Positions 37,171-47,500 of a stretch of 64,000 nucleotides of DNA are shown here, one piece after another. Position 1 is the stretch's first letter. Each line of letters starts with the position of its first letter. The notes under the pieces were generated by a model. The model saw nothing but the letters and a program-made list of their open reading frames with translations, ran no database searches and was not told where the DNA came from. The stretch lies in NCBI RefSeq assembly GCF_014211975.1, contig NZ_CP060084.1, positions 2,046,001 to 2,110,000 of the forward strand, written 5' to 3'. The position numbers and the translations under genes were made by a program. This DNA is from Teredinibacter haidensis. Lineage in GTDB: Bacteria > Pseudomonadota > Gammaproteobacteria > Pseudomonadales > Cellvibrionaceae.

Positions 37171-37944
37171 CTACCCAGCTCTCATAGCCAAAAGGGATTG
37201 AATATCGAGCTTCTCGCGATAAAGACTAAAGTCCTCTTCCCTAAACTCTATCGCCATTATCGACATTCGATCAGCCAATTCGTTACCTTCAACACCCACA
37301 TGGCCGTTCACATGTAAAACCGGAACCTTATTCTCTAACGACTGGTAGAGCGCAAACATATCCTTTATCAATTCCAAATTTTTTATTTCACCACCGCTCT
37401 TTTTCCAACCCTTCTTCTGCCAACCTACAGCCCACTGAGTAACGCATTGAATAGAATATTTGGAATCACAAAATATCGCGACAGACCTTCCACTGCTAAT
37501 TTCATTCTCTGCCATTAACAACGCCTGGTGTAACGCATTTAACTCGGCAGTATTATTCGTACCCTTAGGGTTATATAAGCCATACCAAAGCTCGTCAACA
37601 GTATTATTACGATACACCGCAATCCCCGAGCCGGCTTTACCGGGGTTAGGATCACAGCCGCCATCCGTAAATATTTTTGTCTCTATTGCCATTGCAGAAA
37701 TCTCATCAGCAGCATAGGTTTTAACACCATTCGCCGATGCGGTTTTCGACACACGACTTTTCCCAGCCAAGCCCTTACCGGGTTTTACACTCTTCCCCTG
37801 AAAAGCCAGCTCGGCTTCTGCCAACGTAGTAAAAGACTTATATTTAGCACCGGCAAACCTATCAACCTGCTTTTTACACGAATTCCAATCAGTATAAATA
37901 CCCGTTTCCCGCCCTTCCCAAACTACATAATATTTTTTCGCCAT
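37171..37944 (-). CDS. rnhA: Ribonuclease HI with N-terminal viroplasmin (RNase H1 hybrid-binding) domain
   Basis: Cuts RNA in RNA-DNA hybrids. The N-terminal hybrid-binding domain (MAKKYYVVWEGRETGIY, residues 1-45), found in eukaryotic RNase H1 and some bacteria, is joined to the RNase H fold with catalytic Asp94 in IFTDGGCDPNPG, Glu in NNTAELNAL, Asp in IFCDSKYSIQ and the final GNELADRMS. ATG 37944 (257 aa) has AAGG eight bases before. Because of its form, a separate simple rnhA may exist elsewhere in the genome. Monocistronic. Confidence 0.93.
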   Translation of the reverse strand: MAKKYYVVWEGRETGIYTDWNSCKKQVDRFAGAKYKSFTTLAEAELAFQGKSVKPGKGLAGKSRVSKTASANGVKTYAADEISAMAIETKIFTDGGCDPNPGKAGSGIAVYRNNTVDELWYGLYNPKGTNNTAELNALHQALLMAENEISSGRSVAIFCDSKYSIQCVTQWAVGWQKKGWKKSGGEIKNLELIKDMFALYQSLENKVPVLHVNGHVGVEGNELADRMSIMAIEFREEDFSLYREKLDIQSLLAMRAG

Positions 37945-38288
37945 CAGAATACCTTTATCAATACGGGAAAATAACAAATCAAAACCGGAGACACTCGCCA
38001 TGTCGAAAGACTTGCCTTAAAGCAACCTTAGAACAAATCGTGAAATTGAACCACCCAGGCGAACTCGGCATAGTGTTATAGCGCTGCAAAGCACGACAAA
38101 CACCCCTCACTGCAATCGCGGCATATTAGCCGAAAACAGCGCAAACAACGAGACACACGAGCCAACCGTGGGCGAATTGAAAGTTACAGAGGTTCAGGCC
38201 GGGAAAGAGAGTATCCAACTGCCGAAAGATCAATACACGAGCCACGCTTCCCTGCATAGCTGCCCGCGTTCATTTGATAGAGTGTGGC

Positions 38289-39149
38289 CTAAAATTCGCC
38301 ATCTCGTGCGGCTTGCTCGCGCTCTATGCGTTCATCTTCTTCCTGCTTGGCGAACTCAATTATGCGTAGCATAGTGGCAATGTCGGTATCTACATCGGCT
38401 TCGGCAAATTCACCCGTAAGCTTGCTATCGGGGTGTAGCTTACCGTGCTCGTACAGCTCCCAAATTTCTTCGGCGTAGTGCGTTATCCGCAAATTGGGAT
38501 CGTAGCGACCAAAGAAATCAGTCATCTTGTTGACGTCGCGCGCGAGCATCATTTGAGCATTATTGTTACCCGCAGCGTTTACGGCCTGGGGCAGATCGAT
38601 AACCACGGGGCCTTCTGGATCGACCAACACATTAAATTCGGATAAATCCCCATGCACAAGGCCAGCACACAGCATGCGTACAATTTCCATCATCATACGG
38701 TCGTGATAGTCGCGGGCTTCTTCCGGGGTAAAAGATACATCGTCTAAACGTGGGGCCGGATCGCCACTTTCGTCACACACTAAATCCATTAGCAGCACAC
38801 CATCCACAAAACCGTGGGGGCTAGGCACCCGCACGCCAGCGGCCGCCAGCCGGTAAAGCGCTTCTACCTCAGCGCTTAACCAGGCTTCTTCATGCTGTTT
38901 TTGGCCAAAGCGCGTGCCCTTCGCCATGGCCCGCGCGCGACGGGAATTACGCACGCTGCGCCCTTCCTGGTATTGCGCCGCCTGCTTAAAACTGCGTTTA
39001 TTGGATTCTTTATAGACTTTCGCGCAACGAATATGGTCTCCGCAGCGCACTACAAATACTTGGGCTTCTTTGCCACTCATTAGCTGGTAAAGCACTTCAT
39101 CAATCAGGCCATCTTCCAATAATGGCTGAAGTCGTTTGGGTGTTTTCAT
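38289..39149 (-). CDS. RIO-family serine kinase
   Basis: 286 aa, RIO1-type atypical protein kinase found in archaea, eukaryotes and some proteobacteria. Nucleotide loop LMSGKEAQVFVVRCGD, ATP-contacting Lys in CAKVYKESN, catalytic Asp in LVHGDLSEFNVLVD and metal-binding Asp in VVIDLPQAVN. ATG 39149 with GGGGAA upstream. Bacterial members have uncertain roles, possibly in ribosome or rRNA metabolism. It stands alone. Confidence 0.9.
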   Translation of the reverse strand: MKTPKRLQPLLEDGLIDEVLYQLMSGKEAQVFVVRCGDHIRCAKVYKESNKRSFKQAAQYQEGRSVRNSRRARAMAKGTRFGQKQHEEAWLSAEVEALYRLAAAGVRVPSPHGFVDGVLLMDLVCDESGDPAPRLDDVSFTPEEARDYHDRMMMEIVRMLCAGLVHGDLSEFNVLVDPEGPVVIDLPQAVNAAGNNNAQMMLARDVNKMTDFFGRYDPNLRITHYAEEIWELYEHGKLHPDSKLTGEFAEADVDTDIATMLRIIEFAKQEEDERIEREQAARDGEF

Positions 39150-39455
39150 TGTTCCCCGTGATGTTAGGTTTATTGATGTATTCAGTAGGTTTTGCCATGC
39201 AAAACACTCAGCCCGATACCCTAACATAGAGTGCGGGATTAGCGTTATTGGGAGGTGAAATTAAAGCCCTATCGGCCAACGAGAGTGCAAAAACAAACGT
39301 CTACCGCAGTAACAGCCTTGGGGCTATAGCGGTGGCCTGCATTCGCAAACGGTAAGGCTGGCTATGCAGCATTAAAGCACGCCGCTACAAATTAATACGC
39401 CAGCCCTGCTCGTATGCCTCTATAGGGAGAGAGCCTTTTTACGGTGTTTTTAAGC

Positions 39456-39483
39456 TTTTCACCCGCATTCAAGCGGGTGAAAA
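39456..39483 (-). terminator. Hairpin downstream of the CBM2-PKD gene
   Basis: Perfect 11-base stem TTTTCACCCGC / GCGGGTGAAAA with a six-base loop, 65 bases beyond the stop codon of the minus-strand gene. There is no long T run. Confidence 0.55.
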
Positions 39484-39547
39484 CGATTACATAGAGCCCA
39501 TGCTCAGCCCGATAAAGCGCTGGAGACTAGCGCCCCAGGCAAATAGC

Positions 39548-41281
39548 CTAGTGACATAGATCGCCGCCAAACTGAGGCGGTTCCGCTTCCTCTGCCCCTT
39601 TCGCGCCAACAAAGCCAAAAGACACCGACTGGCCGGAAGGAATCTGTGCGTTGTAACTCAGCCCACTTACCTCGTAGGGGTTGTCGCCACTAACGCTGGC
39701 AGACCAAGCGCTACTTATTTGCTGCTCTCCTGCAAACGTCAGGCTCAGCTGCCATCCATCAATGGTTGATTCGCTATTATTTGTAATCACTACTTGCGCA
39801 CTAAACCCCCCATTCCACTGCGAAAGAAGGTTGTACTCACATGACACCTCCGGGGCTTGCGGTGCAACCGTAATATTAAACGTTTGATGGCTGGCCCAGG
39901 GGTAATCGATACCACGGAAAATAACCACATAATCGCCAGGCTCATCATAGGTATGGCTGACAACCAACTCATCCTGCAAAATCTCAGAGCCATCGCCAAA
40001 ATCCCATTCCGTGTCAGAAACACTCGCTTCAACCTCACCTTCCGCATAAAGCGTCATGCCCTCCACATAATAGGACAACACCTCAACGCTGGGCTCATAG
40101 TATTCACTGCTGGAGCTAGACGAGCTAGACGAACTTTGTTGTGTTTCCCCTGTCGAGCTGCGAGCGGTCCACTGGATGGTTTTTGTGGCTGAATATTCGC
40201 CGTCGGTAATGATCAAAGTAATATCGTAAATACCGGGATCCACATAATCGACTTCGGCTTGCTCGAAACTAATATCGGGCTCACTATCGCTTACCGTCAG
40301 AGGGTGATCCAAGGTATCGGGAAAGACTTCACCGTTACCGAAATCCCACGTATGCATCAACGTGTTGTTATTGGCGTCAGTGCTGGTGCTGTAACAAATC
40401 GTTTTAACGTAAACACTGGGAGCCGTGTCGGTTCCACTTTCAAGCTCATCCTCTTCGCAATAGAAATCGGCAACAGGCGCTTCATTCTCAGGGCCAACCG
40501 TAATATTGAAAGATTGAATATTTGCCCACGGATAATCGACACCACTAAACGTTATTGAATACTCTCCCGGCTCTTGGTATGTATGCGTAACAGACAACAC
40601 ACCTTGCAAGGTATCTGATCCGTCACCAAATTCCCAAAACGTCGTAGGATTATCATCAAACGACGTTACCTGAGCATCCGCATGAAGGGTCATTCCGTCG
40701 ATATAATAAGTAACGTACACCCATGGGCTGTAGTATTCATAATTGTAGCTAGAGGAAGAGCTCTGCTGAGACGAAGAACTCTGCTGAGACGAAGAGGACT
40801 CATCTGGACCTATACCCTGCCCGCAGACTGGCTCAACAAATGCCCCCGAAAATGTACCCTGCACACCAAACGTTACGGTCTCACCGCTACCGAGGTAGCC
40901 ATTCCAATAATTATTACTGGCGGCTAAATATTCGCCTTCATGTTCAAGAACAACACCCCAAGCCTGATCGACGGTGTAGCTTTCATTTAAACTAATTTGG
41001 GTGTTCCACTGCTGGGTTTCTATCGTACTGATATTGGTTATTTCAACAGCCAGCTGATAGGCGTTACCCCAAGTTTGTACGGACGTTACTTCACAAGCAA
41101 GTGAAACCGCCGACGAAGACGATGCAGAGTATGAGCCCGGCGTGCTTGATGACTGCCCACTGCTGCTTGCACTGCTGCCACTTGCTGAAAGTTCGGTTTC
41201 TTGCGCATAGATATTTATTCCGCCAAACAACAGCATCGCCAGTAGCGTATACCTTGTTAACGTTTTTATTTGATTATTCAT
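39548..41281 (-). CDS. Secreted protein with two CBM2 domains and three PKD-like domains, no catalytic domain
   Basis: 577 aa. Signal peptide (MNNQIKTLTRYTLLAMLLFGG), a Ser-rich linker, a CBM2-like domain (CEVTSVQTWGNAYQLAVEIT), two more poly-Ser linkers, three PKD-like folds (WEFGDGS, WDFGNGE, WDFGDGS with THTYQEPGEY-type ends) and a C-terminal CBM2 (CEYNLLSQWNGGFSAQVVIT). ATG 41281 has AAGGA seven bases upstream. With cellulose/chitin-binding modules at both ends and no enzyme it may be a scaffold, adhesin or substrate-disrupting protein. Monocistronic. Confidence 0.85.
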   Translation of the reverse strand: MNNQIKTLTRYTLLAMLLFGGINIYAQETELSASGSSASSSGQSSSTPGSYSASSSSAVSLACEVTSVQTWGNAYQLAVEITNISTIETQQWNTQISLNESYTVDQAWGVVLEHEGEYLAASNNYWNGYLGSGETVTFGVQGTFSGAFVEPVCGQGIGPDESSSSQQSSSSQQSSSSSYNYEYYSPWVYVTYYIDGMTLHADAQVTSFDDNPTTFWEFGDGSDTLQGVLSVTHTYQEPGEYSITFSGVDYPWANIQSFNITVGPENEAPVADFYCEEDELESGTDTAPSVYVKTICYSTSTDANNNTLMHTWDFGNGEVFPDTLDHPLTVSDSEPDISFEQAEVDYVDPGIYDITLIITDGEYSATKTIQWTARSSTGETQQSSSSSSSSSSEYYEPSVEVLSYYVEGMTLYAEGEVEASVSDTEWDFGDGSEILQDELVVSHTYDEPGDYVVIFRGIDYPWASHQTFNITVAPQAPEVSCEYNLLSQWNGGFSAQVVITNNSESTIDGWQLSLTFAGEQQISSAWSASVSGDNPYEVSGLSYNAQIPSGQSVSFGFVGAKGAEEAEPPQFGGDLCH

Positions 41282-42218
41282 GACGATTCCTTGTTTATTG
41301 TTTCTGAAATAACTGTCTGTACTGCGACCACTCATCTGAGACTAGCAAGTTGAAGTAGTAAATACTATAAACAAGAAGAGACGACGACTATAAACAAAAT
41401 GAATAGACACAAACAAAATAAGGGCAGCGCTTTACTGCAGAGGATAAGCAGGTAAAAATCATTTCAACTTAAAATCAACTGAACAACTTGCCAGAAGTTT
41501 ATTTTGTTGGCGCAAAAAATTGATTGCGTTTTTTAACGATCCTCCACGTCAGCCCCGCTACATGCACCTCCCACGGTAAGCGCAACGTCACCTTCCCACA
41601 CCAACCCAGCATTTACGCTTTTTTAGCGGGCCAGTTCGACATCAACACGAGAAATACACCTTAAAATACAGAGGTAAATCGCCATAACAACCCCCTAAAA
41701 ACAGACTAAACCGGCAGTTTAAACGCCCCCCTGTGCCGCGGTAACGTGTAAAACCTTCTGGCGCACAAAATCAAAAATAAAAAATGATTTTTGACGCCGC
41801 ACTGGCAACGCATAGCGCTCACCGGATTGCAATGCATAACCAATCCACAACCATAATATAAATGTTCGATTATTCGTGACACTAAAGTGTACAAAAAACT
41901 GAAAACAATTTAGATTATGATGCTTGCAAAGAAGAGATCTTTAGGTTTATTTCTTTTCTCGCAAAAAAATCACGTGCGGCGTTGTCGATCTCTGCAGTGA
42001 AACGTGTCAAACAATCATAACGATAAGTAGAGCCACACGGTTCACATGGGTAAACGAAGGCCTGCACACCAAAAGTTTCTCGACCAACGTCGAGATTTAG
42101 TTAACAACTATTTTCAGAGAACAATAAAAATAAAACTTTTTTTAATACCGTGCAGAAGCTCTGCATTTCCCCCCACACGCCTGTTTCAACTCGCTACATC
42201 TATTTCAAGGAAAGTACG
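41282..42218. other. Intergenic region between divergent CBM2-protein genes
   Basis: About 940 AT-rich bases without a supported gene. A small palindrome ACACTAAAGTGT lies at 41879-41890, within a stretch that could be a regulator site for either gene; I cannot assign it. Confidence 0.35.
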
Positions 42219-44345
42219 ATGAAAAAAACTCGAAAATTACTCAAACACACGCTAATTACCGGCTCGCGTATCGCTCTCTTAGGGCTCGGATTTTTAACCT
42301 CAATCGCACAAGCAGACGACACTGACTACTGCCATGTCGATTACGACATTATTAACGAATGGGGTACCGGCTTTCAGGTGGACGTAACCCTCACCAACAA
42401 AACACTAGAGCCCATCTCTGGTTATGAGCTTGTATGGAGCATGTCTGAATCGTTCGATTCCGGGTGGAACGCAAGCTACTCCAGTGAAGGAACAACCTTT
42501 ACCGCTTCTAACGATGCCACTCAGTGGAACGGCACCATTGCAGCCGACTATGGACAAGTTAGTTTCGGCTTCAATGCCACATACGGCAGCTCTCCCGCGA
42601 CGGTTATTTCCGGGTTTGTGCTAAATGGCAATATCTGTAGTTCCGGTGACACCGTTTCGTCATCGTCCAGCTCCAGCGATTCAAGCTCGTCTAGCAGCTC
42701 AACGTCTAGCAGCTCTAGCTCCACCAGCTCAACGTCCAGCAGCACAAGCTCAACTACGGGTGAAGGCGACTGTGCAGATGTAAACGAATATCCAAACTGG
42801 ACAGCAAAAGACTGGGAAGGCGGAGTGTCTAACCACGCGGATACTGGCGATCAAATGGTTTACCTTGGCAACCTCTATCGGGCCAACTGGTACACCAATT
42901 CTGTACCCGGTAGCGATGCCTCCTGGACCCTGCTCGGCAGCTGCGATGAATCGACCACAAGCTCAAGCACCAGCTCCACGAGTTCAACTACCACAAGCTC
43001 AAGTACCAGCTCTACAAGTTCAAGCACCAGCTCCATGAGTTCAAGTTCTGGCTCGACCAGCTCAACTGCTAGCTCGACCAGCTCCAGCGGCTCAACGAGT
43101 TCAACCCCGCAGGCAGGCACACTTACCGCCGGGGACTACGATGATGTCTTGAATCCTCACCTCTACTCCAGCTATGTGAGCGATTACTTACAAAGCCACG
43201 CCGGAACAACGCTGCCCTTCCTGAATATGAACGAAGCGCTTACCGTTACCGTTCTTGATAGCGACGGCACACCGTTCCCACACGCCAAGCTAGTCGTCAA
43301 CGAAAGCGATACCGCTCTCCTTACCCACTACACCGCAGCCAACGGACAAACCATACTTTATCCGTCGATCGATGGCTTGCCAGATGTTTTTGATATAACC
43401 GCTTCAAACGCCAGTGATGACGTACTGATCTCTCAGACAGTTGATCTAAGCGCTCTCGGTGATGACCGATCCCTAGAATTTACGCTGCCATTATTATCGC
43501 CAGGGCCAGTTGATAAATTGGATCTATTACTTGTAATTGATACGACCGGAAGCATGAGTGACGAGTTAAATTACCTTCAGGCTGAATTAACAAGCATTCT
43601 ATCGGCAATAAGCGAAGACAACCCCGCCGTAAACATTAGAGTGGGTTTAATCGTGTATCGCGACACAGGTGATTCGTACGTAACGCGAGAATTCCCACTA
43701 ACAGACGACATCGCAACAATACAAGACGATTTGAATGCGCAGATTGCCAGCGGCGGCGGAAACTACCCCGAAGCAATGGACGAAGCGCTCGAACTGGCAA
43801 TGCAAGCTGAGTGGCGTTCCGATGCCGTCAAAGCACTGCTTTTAGTCGCCGATGCGCCTCCACACGATGAAAACATCATGGCCACGTGGAACTCCGTGTT
43901 GACCGCCCGCGAAAATCAAATCCATATCGCCCCCGTCGCCGCCAGCGGTGTCGGAGATGTCGCGGAGTTTTTAATGCGCAGTGCCGCAGCAGTCACCCAG
44001 AGCCGCTACCTGTTCCTGACCGACGACTCAGGTGTAGGCGGTTCGCATCAAGAACCCAGTGTTGACTGCTATATCGTTACACGGTTAGACAACTTGGTTC
44101 GCAGGGTCGTTTCCAGCCTGCTTATAGGCGAGCGGGTAGAACCCAGTGAAGAAGAGATTATAAGAACCGTCGGCAATTACAATGCCGGTGTCTGCGAGCC
44201 TATCGTAGAACCCACGGCTGAGCCCACAACCGAACCCACAGCTGAACCCACAACCGAACCCACAGCTGAACCCACAACCGAACCCACAGCTGAGCCCACA
44301 ACCGAACCCACAGCTGAGCCAAGCGCTGAACCTGTGGAACTGTAA
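42219..44345 (+). CDS. Secreted CBM2 - CBM5/12 - von Willebrand factor A protein with poly-Ser linkers
   Basis: 708 aa. Signal peptide ending IAQADD, an N-terminal CBM2 (YCHVDYDIINEWGTGFQVDV), a poly-Ser/Thr linker, a CBM5/12-type chitin-binding module (YPNWTAKDWEGGVSNHAD ... GSDASWTLLGSC), a second linker, an unassigned domain (about 305-425) and a VWA domain with intact MIDAS (LLVIDTTGSMSDE, about residue 440; VADAPPHDE). The C-terminus is a PTAEPTTE repeat. ATG 42219 has AAGGAAAG upstream. It may link polysaccharide to a protein partner through the VWA metal site. Confidence 0.87.
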   Translation: MKKTRKLLKHTLITGSRIALLGLGFLTSIAQADDTDYCHVDYDIINEWGTGFQVDVTLTNKTLEPISGYELVWSMSESFDSGWNASYSSEGTTFTASNDATQWNGTIAADYGQVSFGFNATYGSSPATVISGFVLNGNICSSGDTVSSSSSSSDSSSSSSSTSSSSSSTSSTSSSTSSTTGEGDCADVNEYPNWTAKDWEGGVSNHADTGDQMVYLGNLYRANWYTNSVPGSDASWTLLGSCDESTTSSSTSSTSSTTTSSSTSSTSSSTSSMSSSSGSTSSTASSTSSSGSTSSTPQAGTLTAGDYDDVLNPHLYSSYVSDYLQSHAGTTLPFLNMNEALTVTVLDSDGTPFPHAKLVVNESDTALLTHYTAANGQTILYPSIDGLPDVFDITASNASDDVLISQTVDLSALGDDRSLEFTLPLLSPGPVDKLDLLLVIDTTGSMSDELNYLQAELTSILSAISEDNPAVNIRVGLIVYRDTGDSYVTREFPLTDDIATIQDDLNAQIASGGGNYPEAMDEALELAMQAEWRSDAVKALLLVADAPPHDENIMATWNSVLTARENQIHIAPVAASGVGDVAEFLMRSAAAVTQSRYLFLTDDSGVGGSHQEPSVDCYIVTRLDNLVRRVVSSLLIGERVEPSEEEIIRTVGNYNAGVCEPIVEPTAEPTTEPTAEPTTEPTAEPTTEPTAEPTTEPTAEPSAEPVEL
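44210..44335 (+). repeat. 24-base tandem repeat encoding a PTAEPTTE tail
   Basis: About five copies of the unit CCCACAGCTGAACCCACAAC plus CGAA encode Pro-Thr-Ala-Glu-Pro-Thr-Thr-Glu at the C-terminus of the VWA protein. Confidence 0.88.
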
Positions 44346-44407
44346 ATTTAAACACCGAAGCTTGCGAGCAAATGTGAATGTATCTGCAGACACTCTCGCT
44401 GAGTAAC

Positions 44408-44437
44408 AAAAAAAGGGCTCCTCACTGGAGCCCTTTT
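44408..44437 (+). terminator. Rho-independent terminator after the VWA-protein gene
   Basis: Stem AAAAGGGCTCC / GGAGCCCTTTT with a five-base loop, followed by TCT, about 62 bases after the stop codon. Confidence 0.85.
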
Positions 44438-44522
44438 TCTTTATTGGCCGCTAAACACCACGGCCTATTTAATTACAATTCTTCAAGCTCCTGTTTTTGT
44501 TTGCCAAGCTATACCGATATAT

Positions 44523-47500
44523 TTATACCGTTGGGCTTTTTCGTCTGCGCCTTAGGCAATAGAGCGTGGTCAGTAAAAACACACCAAACAAATTAACGCT
44601 ACCGCCACCACCGCTCTTTTTCCTTTCGATGCCTGGCTCGGGCTCTTCCGGTTCTGGCTCTTCCGGTTCTGGCTCTTGCGGTTCTGGCTCTTCCGGTTCT
44701 GGTTCTTCAGGCTCGGCAGGCAGGGTAACCGTAATACTTTGTTGGCTGGAGGAGCCTTCAGGATGCGCTGCGTTGCTGATGGTGATGGTAACGGTATAGG
44801 TTCCTGCGGTGTTATAGGTATGAGTACCGCTAGCCAGTGCGCTGGTATCACCGTCGCCGAAGTCGATCAATAGGGTAGAGTCTGCCGGATAGGTACTGGC
44901 CGCAGTATCAAAACTGAGTATATTGTCATTAAGCGAAACGGATAGCTGCGGGTTTGTCGCTACGCTGGTATCTGCAGAAAGTGTAATGGCTGTTTGCCAT
45001 TGCGCAAGGGTGTCGCCAGCATCGCTGTTAACTTTCAGCGAAACCAGATAGTCTCCAGCGCTAGTGTATTCGTGTACCGGGTTTTGTTCCGCACTGGTAT
45101 TGCCATCGCCAAAATCCCAGACCCACGCGGGCGAAGCACCTGCCTGGGTACCGTTACTGATGCTGAGTGTTTTTTCGCTAAGAGTGTAGGAAATATCTGC
45201 ATTCGCGGGCACCACCCACTTAACACGGTAATCTTCTACCTCTCCAGAATCATAGCCAGACGACAAATAATTATGGCAAGGTGAAAGCGTGTAACTGAAA
45301 ACGAATTCATATTGCTGCAGCAGCCGCATGTTCGAAAAATAAGAGCCCGGCGTTGTATCGGTTAGTGGTGCGTTAAAAAAACCTTCGATATATCCACGCC
45401 CGCTTTCATAGTCCAGAAAATCCAGTCGGTTCAGCAGCCGTTCCGGTGATGCTTCATCCTGTGTTTCACTGCCAAACCAGTAGTCGCGGTTGGCATCCAA
45501 CCACAAATAATAACGTTCGGCCGCTGTTTCTGCCTCATAAGCCGCTTCGATATAGTAGTGGTTGTTTTCGGGTTTTATCAAAATCGGATTATCGGGGTTA
45601 ATCAAACCGCCTTCGTTACCCGTTTCAAAGCGCTGACCATTAATTTCGACAACGCGCACCGATTCAAACATCGTATCGCCTTGCGCTTCGCAATACGCAC
45701 TGGTGTCTGCGGCCTCCAGCACCACCTCCAGGGTAGATAATTCGCTTGCCCATACCCAATCGAGTTCACCACTACCCGTACGCTGGCGATAGCGGAAAGT
45801 GAGGTTAACGGTGTATTCGCCGGGGGCGTTGTAGGTGTGCAATATTTTTTGGGATGTGTAATTGGGCTGCGATTCACTTTGTTCGCCATCGCCAAACTGC
45901 CAGAGTATTTCCCACTGGCCCGAGTGCTTGTCTTTGGGCGTACGGCCCAGACTAAAACCAAACTCAACACTGTAGGTATTCTCGTGCCGACGCAGAACTT
46001 TAGCCTTAAAGGAAGGGGCCGAAACACTTTCTCTCACGGTTACCGCAGAGCTATCGGTGATACCTTGCGGGTTGTCGGGGTTGCTAATGGTGAGTGTTAC
46101 GATGTAGCTGCCCAGCTCAGCATAAGTGTGTGCTGGCATTTCTTCGTTGCTGGTGCTGCCATCGCCAAAATCCCACAAGAATGTCGAGTTTTCAGGGTAA
46201 ATACTTTGATTATTTGAAAAGGTAATCGTGTGGTCGTTTGCCTGATGGTAAAATCTCGGCTCGGTATGTGTGCTGTATGCAACGGTTTTCGTTTGGTTGT
46301 AGAGCGGCTCTCCCTTGGCATCTTTTACCGTCAGGTTTACCTCATAGTTACCGCTCAGGTTAAAACTATGGCTAGGCTCGGGATCACTGCTGGTAGTACC
46401 GTCGCCAAAATCCCAGTGATAACTGGCAATGCGCGTGTCGTTGGTGGTGGAAGAAAACACCACCTGATTGAGCTGTAACTGGTGCAGCCAGTCAAACTGA
46501 TTGGCTACCGCACTGTTCCAGATAAGGCTAAAGTCGGCGACCGCAGTCTCTTCCACCTCGCCACAGGGCGAATCTGGCAACCCATCGGCACTGCTAACAA
46601 CACGCAGACGGTAGGTTTCACCTGCCCTGCCAATAAAATCCGTATTTTTCTGACTTTGCCATTCCGTGCCGACCAGGCTAAGACGTTCTTCGTCGGTGAA
46701 GACACCATCACTATTGCTGTCGAGCCATACGCCGACCACGCGGCTCGTTTCCGCGGTTTGCGTTACCGGCCCCAGCAACAGGGTGTAACTAAGCGGCTGA
46801 TCGGCGGGGATCAATACCGGGTGTTGGGTATTGTCACTGTAGATTCCCGGCTCGGTTTCAATCAGTAAACCGTTAATCCCGAGCATGCGAATGGTGAAGA
46901 GTTCATCCACCTCACCGCCTACGTGGCAGTAGTCATCCGCCACCGATAGGGTTTCGAGAAAATTATCCGATTCGCCATTGGGTGATGTAACCGTAAGGGT
47001 AACGGTGTACTCACCGCTTTCACTATACGTGTGCGCTGCATTGAATGTGGTCGCGCTGGCACTGCCGTCGCCAAAATTCCATTCTGTGCTCCAACCGCCA
47101 TCGAGCTGAGCCTCTGTGAGCGCTACGCCCTCTGCACGCGAAAAATTTGTGAAGTTAACCGTTAGAAATTTTTTCTCGGAGCTAAACTCGCTTTCTACAC
47201 CCTGATCGAGATGCAATATAAGCCCAACCACGGCAAACGCTTTGCGTATGTGATTGGCTAATTCCGCTTCACTCCAGTATTGGCCCGTACTTGTTTTCAC
47301 ACCGTCGCTTTGTAAACGCATCGCAACCGCCGAAGCCTGTCTCATAACGCAATCAGCGGCATCCATAAAGATACTGTTCGCCAACCAACAAGCCTGGTTG
47401 GCATTGGCAAAGGCATAAAAAGCATATTGAATGTTCCAGGGCGCACCCGGCTCCATGCCATTAGTGGCGAGCGTAAAAAAAGCTTTGTTAAAAATACCAG

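Noticed and set aside
44566..44799. Gly/Ser-rich frame on the plus strand opposite the M4 protease tail
   Set aside because: Antisense of the EPEPE repeat region.
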